The notes: a model not told the origin generated them from the letters alone. 36,219 nt of DNA from Hyphomicrobiales bacterium (GCA_947447895.1 CANFLM010000023.1:1-36219); one strand, 5' to 3'. Positions 8,019 through 15,950 are shown, counted from the first letter of the stretch. A program made the numbers and translations.

Positions 8019-8834
8019 ATGATTGCTGAGGCTCTCGAATGGCTGGCAACACCGGCTTCAAGCCTTGCGCGACAATCGGGCCTGCTGGCCGGACAGATCG
8101 CGATCCGGCACAGGGCGGCCCGTTGCCGCCGCTTGTGGCAACCGCATCTGCAGGCCACGCGCGCCTACATAACAGCCCAAGTCGCGGCCATTTCACCGCG
8201 CCCGCAACAGGTGATTGTGCTGGGCAGCGGCCATCTGAACGATGTCGATCTGCAGGCCCTGCTCGACCATGCCGATCATGTCGTGCTGGTCGATATCGTG
8301 CATCCGCTCGAAGTGCGTTGGAAAGCCTTTCGGGCCGGTGGGCGCATCGAGTTGATCGAGGCCGATATCAGCGGGTCACTCGCCAGCGCCTTGGCAGGCG
8401 GTAGAGCAATCCATCCGGTCGACGAGCCACTGAAGCAGCGGATATTGTCGGCCGATTGTGTGGTCTCGGTCAATATCCTCTCGCAACTGCCGATCGGCGC
8501 GCATGATTTATGGACCCGATCGGGTTGTAGCGAAACCGAGATCGACCAACTGTCCCGCACCATTATCAAAGGGCATCTGGATCTGCTGGTCCAGGCCCGC
8601 CACGCGATCCTGATCACGGATCAGGTGGCACGTTTGCGCGGCCCCGATGAGAGCGGCGCCACCATCACCGGGTCCTGGCAGGATCTTCTGTTCGGTTTTC
8701 CACTCGTCCAAGGGGAGGAGGAATGGATCTGGACCATCGCTTCCGCCACGGAGCGAGGTGATGGCTATGAGGAAGAGCGTAAAGTGGTGGCCATTCGGCT
8801 TGCTACCCGCCTTGGAACACCAAAATCCGCTTAA
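8019..8834 (+). CDS. Rossmann-like protein, possibly SAM-dependent methyltransferase-related
   Basis: The function is unknown. From the ATG at 8019 (AAGAGG site eight bases upstream; a TTG at 8013 is less likely) it is 271 residues. After an N-terminal helical region, residues about 63-95 read QVIVLGSGHLNDVDLQ and then HVVLVDIVHP. This is a glycine loop followed by an acidic end of strand 2, as in class I methyltransferase folds. A second conserved-looking segment is ADCVVSVNILSQLPIGAHD. No catalytic NPPY-type motif is evident, so the enzyme activity is uncertain. No membrane segment or signal peptide is seen. It lies 78 bases after the repeat-rich gene on the same strand and could share its transcript. 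Its stop codon overlaps the stop of the convergent gene at 8831. Confidence 0.7.
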   Translation: MIAEALEWLATPASSLARQSGLLAGQIAIRHRAARCRRLWQPHLQATRAYITAQVAAISPRPQQVIVLGSGHLNDVDLQALLDHADHVVLVDIVHPLEVRWKAFRAGGRIELIEADISGSLASALAGGRAIHPVDEPLKQRILSADCVVSVNILSQLPIGAHDLWTRSGCSETEIDQLSRTIIKGHLDLLVQARHAILITDQVARLRGPDESGATITGSWQDLLFGFPLVQGEEEWIWTIASATERGDGYEEERKVVAIRLATRLGTPKSA

Positions 8835-9283
8835 TTGCAGCGATCGATGATGATTTTCTGCATGAAACGTCCATTCTTATCGCTATAGCCGTAAACCCAT
8901 GACACGCCATACAGGATCAGCTTCAGCGTCTCGCCCGCGCACAATTCGGATTGCAGCTTCTGGCGTCGCTCATGGAAGCTCGGTTCGATCACGCTGTCAT
9001 TGCGGCCGATCGGCAGTTTGATGTCGATTTCGATGGCCCGCTGGTTGCGTCGCACGGCGCGGATCACCGCGCCGTCCCGCAACGGCACGCCGATCTGCTC
9101 GCTGGTGCCCCGCACGATCGAATCGAGCTGGCGCTCGACCAATTTGACCAGCGGATCGTTTTCATCGCCCTGGGCAGCCATCCCTGCTGTTGAAAAACCG
9201 CCAAAAAGCAGAATAAGAAGCCCTGAAATCGCAGATAAACGCGCCGATCTTTTCAAAAAAGACAGTTTCATGGAGTTTCTCAT
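8831..9283 (-). CDS. Exported protein of unknown function
   Basis: The function is not recognised. About 150 residues from the ATG at 9283; 9271 is nearly as good, and upstream starts to 9349 lack a convincing ribosome-binding site. The N-terminus has basic residues (KRSAR), then a hydrophobic stretch AISGLLILLFGGFSTAG and a likely cleavage site after AGMAA, a classic Sec signal peptide. The mature part (about 115 residues) is charged and alpha/beta in character, with VPLRDGAVIRAVRRNQRAIEI and ILYGVSWVYGYSDKNGRF. It has two cysteines (ELCAGE and the final DRCN), which could form one disulfide in the periplasm. Its stop TAA shares bases 8832-8833 with the stop of the convergent upstream gene. 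Confidence 0.7.
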   Translation of the reverse strand: MRNSMKLSFLKRSARLSAISGLLILLFGGFSTAGMAAQGDENDPLVKLVERQLDSIVRGTSEQIGVPLRDGAVIRAVRRNQRAIEIDIKLPIGRNDSVIEPSFHERRQKLQSELCAGETLKLILYGVSWVYGYSDKNGRFMQKIIIDRCN

Positions 9284-9393
9284 CTTGGATCCATCCATCT
9301 CAAGCCCGTGCCACCAGCCGGTCACGGCCGATTCGGCATTGGGGCCCATCCATTGACCACATCACCACAAGCCTAACCCGTTTTGGTTGCAGC

Positions 9394-9430
9394 GATAGAT
9401 TACTATCATCAGAAAGTGTGAACTGTCACA
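9394..9430. promoter_or_regulatory. Two adjacent inverted repeats, possible operators
   Basis: GATAGATTACTATC (9394-9407) and TGTGAACTGTCACA (9417-9430) each have perfect 5-bp arms with a four-base spacer, with centres 23 bp apart. The second resembles CRP/FNR-family half-sites, but with N4 and not the N6 of E. coli CRP. The regulator is unknown. Confidence 0.4.
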
Positions 9431-9513
9431 TACCCAGTCCAAAATGCCGGTTCATTCCGGAATTATTTGAGTGGCTAGCACCTTAAAAGCACTTCATTTC
9501 TGTTTCTCAACCT

Positions 9514-9541
9514 TTGTTTTTTAGTTGAAAAGAGTTATAGT
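9514..9541 (+). promoter_or_regulatory. Possible promoter of the crescentin-like gene
   Basis: TTGTTT (9514-9519) and TATAGT (9536-9541) are 16 bases apart in an AT-rich stretch about 145 bases before the start codon. The match is moderate only. Confidence 0.3.
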
Positions 9542-9686
9542 AAAAAATCGAAATTTGAGTCTGCCGCCATCCTGTCTGCTGCCAATTGGCCGGCGGCGTG
9601 AAAAAGGCAGCCTTGGTTTGGCAATCGTATTGTACACGTTTGTGTCGAGCGAATGTTGTGCAGTGGTTCTGTTACGGAGTGAGCTG

Positions 9687-11153
9687 ATGGCTGGGCTAAT
9701 CAACTGGCTTGATTTCCGCAAGACCGTGCGTTTGCCGGACACCGGCAACCCGCGCGATCAGGTTATTCTGCCCGACACCGTGGTGGAACAGCAGTCCCGT
9801 GAAGCCTCCGAGCTCGGCAATTCGCACCAGAACATCATCAACCAGTTCCAGCGCCTTGACGATGTCCTGTCGCAATTCGAGAACGTGCGCGACTTCGTCG
9901 GAAAAGCCCGCGGCTCGCTCGATGATATTTTTGCCGACCACCGCGAACACCGCGCCGAAAACCTCGCCTTGCGCTCGATCATCGAGCAGACAACCCAATC
10001 GCTGACCCAATCGCGCGAGCAGGAAACCCAGCTGCGCATCCGCATTTCCGCTCTGGAAATCGACCTGTCGGGTCTGGGCGAGGAATTGTCCAACCGCGAA
10101 GTGATGATCCGCGGCAATCAGGAAGAAATCTCGCTTCTCAAGGCCCATACCTCCAAGCAGACCCAGCGTCTCAACGAGCTGGAAAAGCAGGTCGACGAGA
10201 AGAATGACGAAATCGACATTCTGCAGACCGAAAACGTGGCCATCCGTGACCGCGAAATGTTTGCCGAGCAGCAGATCAATCAGCTGACCGCCGACAACCG
10301 TCTGCTCAATGAAAAGAATTCCAGCCTGCGCGAAGAACTGGGCAATCTGGAACAGCTGTTCACCAATTCGTCGATCGAACTCAACAACCTGTCGCAGCGT
10401 CTCGCCCATGCCGAGACCGAAATGCTCAACCGTATGAACCAGATTACGGGTCTGAAGCAGGCGATGGCCGATGCCGAGAACGAGCGCACGCGCCTCCTGG
10501 CCCAATATGATGAAGTGTCCACCACGGCTGCAGCCGAGAAGCGTACTTATGAAGGCCGTGTCGAAGCCCTGCTCAAGCGTAATGAAATGCTTGAAAAGCT
10601 TCTCTCGGACGCCCGCAACGAGGTCAATGCCCGTTCCGAAGCCTTCCGTGCCGCCGAGCGTGGCCAGGTCGAACTCAAGGGCACCATCCGCCGTCTCGAA
10701 AAATCGGCCGAGAAGATGGCCCTCGACCAGGACTCGATGCAGAACGAGATCAAGAATCTCGAACAGGCCCGTTCCGCTCTCAAGGACCGCACCGGCATGC
10801 TGGAAAAGGCCATGAAGGCCAAGGATGCCATTATTGCCCAGAACGAAGACAAGATGTCCCAACTGGCCGAACAGCTCAGCCGGTCCGAGCACAAGAACCG
10901 CCTGTCGATGGAAGCCCAGTCCAAGCGCATTGCCGAATTGATCACAGAACTGGAACGCGAGAAATCCGAACGCGGTCTGGCCGAAGGTCGTCTGGAATCG
11001 GTCCGCAAGGAACGCACCCGCTTGCAGCTTGAACTGTCCACCCTGCGCGCCCGCTACATGGACGACGGCTCCGCTTACGGCTCTGATCAGGACGATGGCG
11101 ACTATCCCCGCAGCGGCGGCAATGTGAAGTCATTCCGTCCAGATCCGGTCTGA
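9687..11153 (+). CDS. Crescentin-like coiled-coil (intermediate-filament-type) protein
   Basis: This 488-residue protein is almost wholly coiled coil. A head of about 85 residues (MAGLINWLDF..., FENVRDFVGKARGSLDDIF) is followed by uninterrupted heptad-rich helix from about residue 88 to 465. A short disordered, acidic tail ends in SFRPDPV. The length and the head-rod-tail layout match crescentin, the Caulobacter filament that curves the cell, and the crescentin-like proteins of rhizobia. In the rod, charged Glu/Lys/Arg/Gln alternates with Leu/Ile at regular spacing. The start at 9687 follows a GGAGTGAG site. It has no signal peptide or membrane segment, so it is cytoplasmic. Coiled coils converge easily, so another structural role remains possible. 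A strong terminator follows, and the gene is monocistronic. Confidence 0.65.
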   Translation: MAGLINWLDFRKTVRLPDTGNPRDQVILPDTVVEQQSREASELGNSHQNIINQFQRLDDVLSQFENVRDFVGKARGSLDDIFADHREHRAENLALRSIIEQTTQSLTQSREQETQLRIRISALEIDLSGLGEELSNREVMIRGNQEEISLLKAHTSKQTQRLNELEKQVDEKNDEIDILQTENVAIRDREMFAEQQINQLTADNRLLNEKNSSLREELGNLEQLFTNSSIELNNLSQRLAHAETEMLNRMNQITGLKQAMADAENERTRLLAQYDEVSTTAAAEKRTYEGRVEALLKRNEMLEKLLSDARNEVNARSEAFRAAERGQVELKGTIRRLEKSAEKMALDQDSMQNEIKNLEQARSALKDRTGMLEKAMKAKDAIIAQNEDKMSQLAEQLSRSEHKNRLSMEAQSKRIAELITELEREKSERGLAEGRLESVRKERTRLQLELSTLRARYMDDGSAYGSDQDDGDYPRSGGNVKSFRPDPV

Positions 11154-11183
11154 TATCGGCCGCGCGACAATGGATTAACGACA

Positions 11184-11210
11184 ACGGGGCCAAACAGGCC
11201 CCGTTTTTTT
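11184..11210 (+). terminator. Rho-independent terminator of the crescentin-like gene
   Basis: The stem ACGGGGCC/GGCCCCGT (11184-11191 with 11197-11204) has a five-base loop and is followed by a run of seven T. Confidence 0.95.
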
Positions 11211-11231
11211 ATGATGGCGTCACATCCGGGA

Positions 11232-11720
11232 TCAGAAAGGCGCGCGCGGGGTTTCGCAGGCGTTCAGACGGGCGCAGGTCGGGATTTTGTTGACGCATTC
11301 GCCTTCATAGGTCGGGCACACTTTGCGTATTTTCGCAAAAGTACAGGCATCGGCCGCATCGCGGCCTTCCTGCTGGGACACCGACGAACTGGCCGAGGAA
11401 TAGCGCATCCGGAAATCGTTGTTTTTCAAAAAGCGCAGATAGCGGTCTTTAAGGGCGGCATTGTCCTTGCAAAAGCGATCCCAGTGATCGCGCACTTCGC
11501 CTTCCTGGAACTTTTGCAGATTGTTGCAGACATTGGTCTGCTCCAGCTTGCGATCAATGGTGCCGATGCAATAGGAGGCCTCCATCAGGTTGCGAAACAG
11601 CGCGGTACGGTCGAACTGGTCCTTCGCCACCTGTGCCGACGCCGAATGGGGCACCATGGCACAGACCAGAAGGGCCACCGCTGCCAAAGCTTTCACTGTC
11701 CAAAACCGCATCTGTCCCAT
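11232..11720 (-). CDS. Exported cysteine-rich protein of unknown function
   Basis: The protein is 162 residues (159 if it starts at the ATG at 11711). The N-terminus MRFWTVKALAAVALLVCAMV, with cleavage likely after HSASA, is a Sec signal peptide, so the protein is periplasmic or secreted. The mature part has eight cysteines, an even number suited to four disulfides. They lie in ASYCIG, NVCNN, RFCKD, DACTF, KVCPT, GECVN, PTCAR and NACET. The middle is helical and charged (RDHWDRFCKDNAALKDRYLR). I see no enzyme motif. It is convergent with the crescentin-like gene and shares its terminator region. Confidence 0.75.
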   Translation of the reverse strand: MGQMRFWTVKALAAVALLVCAMVPHSASAQVAKDQFDRTALFRNLMEASYCIGTIDRKLEQTNVCNNLQKFQEGEVRDHWDRFCKDNAALKDRYLRFLKNNDFRMRYSSASSSVSQQEGRDAADACTFAKIRKVCPTYEGECVNKIPTCARLNACETPRAPF

Positions 11721-11949
11721 ATCCCACGCACCTCAACGCTACTGTGATCATTATAACGGACAATCGTTCAAAAATACGAATATTTTAGTCCATCGGTACC
11801 GTCATTTCGGTTCACGGGACGGCCTGGATGCTTTTTGCTTGAACAACCATCAGGATGTCATAGTCTGAAAACTCGCAGAATGCCCCCTTGAGCTGATCGG
11901 TGCCGGGGCGGACATGATAGTTCCAATCACGATAACAAGGCCTTTGATA

Positions 11950-12429
11950 ATGTCTGATTTGATTTTGCACTCACTGATCATGGGCTGCGTTGCAACGGCG
12001 GCGATGGATGTCTGGGCCATCATTCTCAAGCTGGTTTTCGGCCTGCCGCCGGCCAATTGGACCCTGATCGGCCGCTGGTTTGTCTATGTCCCGCGCGGAA
12101 AGATTTTTCATGGCGATATCGGCCAAACTCCCTCGGTGCGCTTTGAAACAGCCATTGGCTGGATCGCCCATTATGTGATCGGCATCGTCTATGCCGCAGC
12201 CCTTCTGGTTTGGGGCGGCCCCGAATGGATGGCTGCGCCCAGTTTCCTGCCCGCGCTGGTCGTCGGTTGGGTGACAGTCGGTGCCGGCTGGTTCCTGTTG
12301 CAGCCGGGCATGGGTGCGGGCTGGGCCGCCAACAAACGCGCAAATAAATGGCAGGTGCGCTTTTTGAACGTGGTCGGCCATACGGTTTTCGCGCTCGGCC
12401 TTTACGGGGCGGCATTGGCGCTGGTCTGA
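11950..12429 (+). CDS. DUF2938-family inner-membrane protein
   Basis: This 159-residue membrane protein starts at the ATG at 11950, preceded by ACAAGG. Four hydrophobic segments are visible, at about residues 3-30, 70-92, 94-118 and 134-158. The segment LIMGCVATAAMDVWAIILK and the following GRW, FHGDIG and IAHYVIGIVYA blocks match the DUF2938 family, whose function is unknown. Its TGA stop overlaps by one base the ATG of the ABM-domain gene (TGATG), so the two are probably translated together. No other clue to its role is visible. Confidence 0.8.
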   Translation: MSDLILHSLIMGCVATAAMDVWAIILKLVFGLPPANWTLIGRWFVYVPRGKIFHGDIGQTPSVRFETAIGWIAHYVIGIVYAAALLVWGGPEWMAAPSFLPALVVGWVTVGAGWFLLQPGMGAGWAANKRANKWQVRFLNVVGHTVFALGLYGAALALV

Positions 12430-12767
12430 TGGCAGATCCTGGCCCCCGCTTTGCCAAAACCCCGGCCCCGCCCTATGTGGCGGTGATCTTTTCCTCGCAG
12501 CGCGCGGGTGATGAGGAGGGCTATCAGGCCATGTCGGCCCTGATGGTCAAGCTGGCTCTGGCGCAAGCGGGCTGCCTGGGGGCCGAATCAACACGCGACG
12601 GCGAGGGCTTCGGCATTACCGTCTCCTACTGGACCGACGAGCAGGCGGTTGTCGCGTGGAAAGCCGATAGCCAGCACCTCATCGCCCAGAAACTGGGACG
12701 CGAACGCTGGTACGATGACTACCAGATCCGGATTGCGACCGTCACACGCGCTTATGCCAGCTTTTGA
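12429..12767 (+). CDS. Antibiotic-biosynthesis-monooxygenase (ABM) domain protein
   Basis: This 112-residue protein fits the dimeric alpha/beta barrel fold. Residues about 15-107 give the ABM pattern: PYVAVIFSSQR, a helix with GYQAMSALMVKLALAQAGCL, a strand FGITVSYWTDEQAVVAWKA, and the ending WYDDYQIRIATVTRAYAS. Members include small cofactor-free oxygenases and heme-degrading or stress proteins. Many, like this one, sit as single-domain proteins of unknown substrate (similar to YqjZ-type proteins). The start overlaps the stop of the DUF2938 gene by one base. Frames starting upstream would run inside that gene and are not needed. Confidence 0.8.
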   Translation: MADPGPRFAKTPAPPYVAVIFSSQRAGDEEGYQAMSALMVKLALAQAGCLGAESTRDGEGFGITVSYWTDEQAVVAWKADSQHLIAQKLGRERWYDDYQIRIATVTRAYASF

Positions 12768-12787
12768 GCCATGAATGATAGACGGCC

Positions 12788-12797
12788 TGACATGTCA
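12788..12797. promoter_or_regulatory. Palindrome upstream of the aldolase gene, possible GntR operator
   Basis: The perfect 10-bp palindrome TGACATGTCA lies four bases before a TTGACG -35-like element (12801-12806) in the 89-base gap before the DapA/NanA-family gene. The nearby GntR-type regulator is the obvious candidate to bind it, but this is inference. Confidence 0.35.
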
Positions 12798-12856
12798 GTG
12801 TTGACGAAACTGGTCTACTCGGTCCATTCTCCCAATTCGTTCATTGGAGGAATGTT

Positions 12857-13765
12857 ATGTCGAAAGTAAAAAAAGCAGCAAGCCGGATCGGCCTGAGCTG
12901 CGCCTTGTCTACCCCTTTCACCAGCCAGGATATGATTGATCTGCCCGCGCTCAGCGAGCATGCGCGCTGGACAATGGCCCATGGTTGCGACGGTGTCACC
13001 GTGTTCGGCACGACGGGCGAAGGCGCCTCGGTCAGCACCAAAGAACGCATCACCACGATGTCCTATTTCGCCGGCGCCGGTTTTGACATGAACACCGTGA
13101 CGCTGGGTGTGGCCGCCTGCACCACGCAGGAAGTGATCGACCAGTGCAAGATCGCCTATGAGGCCAATTGCCGCGCCATTCTGTTGGCTCCGCCGTTCTA
13201 TTTCTCGAGTGCGGATGATGCGGGCCTGTTCCGCTGGTATTCGACGGTGTTTGAAGGTCTTGGTGGCCAGCTGCGTGACATCATCCTCTATCACATTCCG
13301 TCGATGACCCGTGTCGGCATTTCACCCGCGCTGGTGGCCAAGCTGAAGAAAGCCTATCCGAAGGCCGTGATCGGCGTGAAGGATTCCAGTGGGTCGGCCG
13401 AAAACACCGCCACTTTGCTGGCCGATCATGGCGATCTGCAAATTCTGGTGGGTGACGAGCGCCAGCTGGCCAATGCCGTCAGACACGGCGCGGCGGGCTC
13501 GATCTGCGGTCTGGCCAATCTGTGCCCCAAGGAATTGCGGCCTCTGGCCGTCGACGGCAAGGACAACGCCAAAATCCACAAGGCGGTGGACGCCGTGCTG
13601 GTCTACGCCTTTATGCCAGCCATCAAAGCCTTGCTGGCCCATCGCACCGGCTATAAAGGTTGGCAGCGGATGCGTCCCCCGTTGGGAGACATGTCGGCTG
13701 CCCAATCCAGGAAACTGGTGACGGCGTTCGACCAGATCTTCCCGCCCTCCAAAAAGTCGAAATAA
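12857..13765 (+). CDS. DapA/NanA-family class I aldolase (not a canonical DapA)
   Basis: This 302-residue TIM-barrel protein belongs to the dihydrodipicolinate synthase / N-acetylneuraminate lyase family, which forms a Schiff base with a pyruvate-type substrate. It shows GTTGEG (residues 51-56), the catalytic tyrosine in YHIPS (Y145) and the Schiff-base lysine in GVKDSSG (K175). In DapA the motif after that tyrosine is SRT, and its Arg binds aspartate semialdehyde. Here it is SMTR, so lysine synthesis is unlikely, and a 2-keto-acid or sugar-acid aldolase/dehydratase role fits better. The start follows a strong GGAGG site. The next gene, 14 bases downstream, is a GntR regulator, typical of an inducible catabolic pair. 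The substrate is unknown. Confidence 0.85.
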   Translation: MSKVKKAASRIGLSCALSTPFTSQDMIDLPALSEHARWTMAHGCDGVTVFGTTGEGASVSTKERITTMSYFAGAGFDMNTVTLGVAACTTQEVIDQCKIAYEANCRAILLAPPFYFSSADDAGLFRWYSTVFEGLGGQLRDIILYHIPSMTRVGISPALVAKLKKAYPKAVIGVKDSSGSAENTATLLADHGDLQILVGDERQLANAVRHGAAGSICGLANLCPKELRPLAVDGKDNAKIHKAVDAVLVYAFMPAIKALLAHRTGYKGWQRMRPPLGDMSAAQSRKLVTAFDQIFPPSKKSK

Positions 13766-13779
13766 GGCTTTCCTCCCTG

Positions 13780-14451
13780 ATGCCAGATCCTGTGCCATTG
13801 CATGATCAAGCCAAACTGCGTGACAAGGCCTATGCCAGTTTCACGCAGCACCTGTTGGCGAATGAGCTGGCCCCCGGCCAGTTCATCTCGCAACGGGAGC
13901 TTGTGGCGCTGACAGGCCTGACACTGGGGGCGATCCGCGAGTTGATCCCGAGGCTGGAAGCCGAGGGACTGATCCGCACCGTGCCGCAACGCGGCATGCA
14001 GATTGCCAATGTCGACCTCAATCTGGTGCGGGATGCTTTCCAGTTCCGCATCATTCTTGAACGCGAAGCCGCGGCCCATTTTGCGAGGACTGCCCCCGCC
14101 GAAGAGATCGAACGCTGGCTCAAAGCCCATGCCGATATTCTGGAAATGGCAGAGCAAACCATCACGCCACACCTGATCGAAGCCGCGCAAATGCTCGATG
14201 ACGGTTTCCACGATACCGTCATCGACCATCTGGGCAATGCGATCATTTCCAATGCCTATCGCATCAATTCGATCAAGATCAGGCTGATCCGCCAAAGCCG
14301 CACACGGCTGCATCCGCTGCTGGTAGTGCCGGTGATGCAGGAACATCTGATGCTGATCGACGCGCTGGCCTCACGCGATGGCGCCAAAGCCGCCGATGCC
14401 TTTGCCATCCATATCGGACATGCCCGCGACCGTGCCTTGTCGATGGCCTGA
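13780..14451 (+). CDS. GntR-family transcriptional regulator (FCD type)
   Basis: This 223-residue regulator has an N-terminal winged helix-turn-helix (about residues 8-75; QHLLANELAPGQFISQREL, then GAIRELIPRLEAEGLIRTVP with QRGMQI as wing). A C-terminal all-helical FCD-like effector domain (about 85-220) contains FQFRIILEREAAAHF and ends with HIGHARDRAL. FadR/FCD regulators usually bind organic-acid effectors through a metal site. It follows the aldolase gene by 14 bases and probably controls it, perhaps through the palindrome at 12788. The start at 13780 has only a distant AAGG, so the start is less certain than the identity. It is convergent with the small gene at 14470, with 18 bases between them. 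Confidence 0.88.
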   Translation: MPDPVPLHDQAKLRDKAYASFTQHLLANELAPGQFISQRELVALTGLTLGAIRELIPRLEAEGLIRTVPQRGMQIANVDLNLVRDAFQFRIILEREAAAHFARTAPAEEIERWLKAHADILEMAEQTITPHLIEAAQMLDDGFHDTVIDHLGNAIISNAYRINSIKIRLIRQSRTRLHPLLVVPVMQEHLMLIDALASRDGAKAADAFAIHIGHARDRALSMA

Positions 14452-14469
14452 CCCGAGCGGCTCAGCCTC

Positions 14470-14799
14470 TCAATGGCCTTCCAGCATCATCCCGTCGATC
14501 AGGGCCAGCACCGAATAATGGGCGGCATGCGAACCGATGCGCAGATCAGCGCGGCGGCGTTGGTCCTCGATCTTTTTGGCATCGACCGGATAATCATGGT
14601 GCAAGATAGCCGACTGGATCACCGACAGGGCCGAGGCATTGTATGATGGCGCGATGGGGGCAGAGGAATAGACGTCAGGCACCACGGGGGCAGCCAGATC
14701 AAGGCTGAACAAAGGCTTGTTCGACCGGGCTTCCACCGGCTGGGGCCGATGATCGGGAGCGTCTGTGACGGACTGAACGGCACGAATGGCATCAAACAT
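14470..14799 (-). CDS. Small protein of unknown function
   Basis: This 109-residue protein starts at 14799 with an AGAGGTG site at good spacing. The first 55 residues are Pro/Ala/Ser-rich and probably disordered. The rest is helical: ASALSVIQSAILHHDYPVDA, a DQRRRADLRIG segment, and a hydrophobic end, YSVLALIDGMMLEGH. It has no signal peptide, cysteines or recognised domain. It stands alone between convergent and divergent neighbours. Coding is supported by the ribosome-binding site and a clean open frame, not by homology. Confidence 0.6.
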   Translation of the reverse strand: MFDAIRAVQSVTDAPDHRPQPVEARSNKPLFSLDLAAPVVPDVYSSAPIAPSYNASALSVIQSAILHHDYPVDAKKIEDQRRRADLRIGSHAAHYSVLALIDGMMLEGH

Positions 14800-14944
14800 G
14801 ACATCACCTCTTGTTGAATCAAGAGACGGTCATGCCCTCTAAAACTTGAATCCCCCTGCTCTCTTCGAGACTGTATTCGCCCAAAGACTTGCCGTTGCCC
14901 TGTCCACAGGGCATGGATAGATTGTGAGTTATCACGCGAGAGAC

Positions 14945-15574
14945 ATGACCATGCCAGCCAACTGCGACTCCCTGCATTTCCGGTTGCGCCGGATGATCAA
15001 CAAATGGCGCAACCTGTATTTTTTGCACAGCCGCAAAATTGCCGACTGGCGACATGTGATGGTGCGTGAATTCGAGACCTCCTCGCCAAACAAAGCTTTT
15101 GCACGCCATTTCATGCCGTTTTGGCTCAAGGATATCGACGAGATGGTTAGCCAGGCGGGGCTGGATCCGCGCGAGTTCCATTTCATCGATGCCGGCTGCG
15201 GCAAGGGGATCGTGGCTCTCTATGTGCGCGAGACGATGCCTTTTGCCAGCATTTCCGGCTTCGACTTTGTGCATGAATTTATCGACATCGCCACCATGAA
15301 CCAGCAGAAATCGACGATTTCAGGTCCGATCGACTTCTTGATCGGCGATGCGGCGGAGTGGAAACTCGATGACAAACGCTGGTTCGTGTTTCTGTATAAT
15401 CCGTTCGGCAAGGAAATTCTCGACCGCTTTCTGCGCAACAACTACCGCATGCTTAACAAGCACCAATCCGTGGTCGCCTATGGCAATTGCATCGAGTTGG
15501 ATACGGTTCTGGCCTATCCGCACAGGCGTTGCATCCGCCTCCCGCATATCCGTAGCGCGGTGATTCTTTTTTAA
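14945..15574 (+). CDS. Class I SAM-dependent methyltransferase
   Basis: From the ATG at 14945 (GAGAG just upstream) this is 209 residues; a GTG at 14924 and an ATG at 14951 are alternatives. Motif I is clear: FHFIDAGCGKGIVALYVRE (about residues 80-98), the SAM-binding glycine loop. It is followed by the acidic SGFDF at the end of strand 2 and IGDAAEWKL (motif III). The catalytic-position motif reads LYNPFG, like the NPP[YF] of N- or O-methyltransferases with the third residue changed. The N-terminus is basic and helical (LRRMINKWRNLYFLHSRK). The substrate cannot be told. The gene is surrounded by AT-richer sequence than its neighbours, which may mean acquisition, though the evidence is slight. 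Confidence 0.8.
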   Translation: MTMPANCDSLHFRLRRMINKWRNLYFLHSRKIADWRHVMVREFETSSPNKAFARHFMPFWLKDIDEMVSQAGLDPREFHFIDAGCGKGIVALYVRETMPFASISGFDFVHEFIDIATMNQQKSTISGPIDFLIGDAAEWKLDDKRWFVFLYNPFGKEILDRFLRNNYRMLNKHQSVVAYGNCIELDTVLAYPHRRCIRLPHIRSAVILF

Positions 15575-15737
15575 AATCAAGTTTTTTCTTGGAATGGCTA
15601 AAATAGCCGCACAGGAAACCGTTATAGCATTATGGAATGGTTAATAAATCGTTAAGATGATTGACCGAAATGAAATAGATGGCGTTTGGGAATAAAAATT
15701 CTCTAACAAAATCAATTATTTGGATTGTTGAGCCGGC

Positions 15738-15938
15738 ATGGTCAAACCACCCAAGGATCAACTCAAGACGCTGGTGAAACGTCGTGCCGCGGCCAAACGC
15801 AGCAAGATCGGATCCCCGACACCGCGTGGCCGCTCGCTGAAAGGCGAGGACTGGTACGAGATGGCGCAAAAGCGCTTTGCGATTTCCACAAAACCATCGG
15901 AACCCGCCGACCCTGTGTCCACGCCAGAGACCGACTGA
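15738..15938 (+). CDS. Small basic protein of unknown function
   Basis: A 66-residue frame with a strongly basic first half (LKTLVKRRAAAKRSKIG, PTPRGRSLKGEDWYEMAQKR) and an acidic Pro/Ser/Thr-rich end. The composition suggests a nucleic-acid-binding or ribosome-associated small protein, but no family is recognised. The ribosome-binding site is weak (GAG). It ends 12 bases before the convergent Rap1a-like gene. Confidence 0.5.
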   Translation: MVKPPKDQLKTLVKRRAAAKRSKIGSPTPRGRSLKGEDWYEMAQKRFAISTKPSEPADPVSTPETD

Positions 15939-15950
15939 CCCCGGCAGTTG

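Larger units (their letters stand above)
9284..9686. other. Intergenic region upstream of the crescentin-like gene
   Basis: This gap of about 400 bases lies between divergent genes. It is AT-rich at 9455-9560. It holds a pair of inverted repeats (9394-9430) and a possible promoter TTGTTT-N16-TATAGT (9514-9541). An open frame runs upstream of 9687 in phase with the crescentin-like gene, but it has no good start and I do not count it as coding. Confidence 0.5.

Noticed and set aside
9618-9633. Possible sigma-54 promoter before the crescentin-like gene
   Set aside because: TTGGCA is present, but the -12 element reads GT where GC is required (GG-N10-GT).
9525-9686. In-frame N-terminal extension of the crescentin-like protein
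   Set aside because: The start would lack a ribosome-binding site, the sequence reads like AT-rich regulatory DNA, and the ATG at 9687 has a GGAGTGAG site.
12857-13765. Annotation as lysine-biosynthesis dapA
   Set aside because: The arginine that binds aspartate semialdehyde is missing (SMTR for SRT), and the GntR neighbour points to catabolism.
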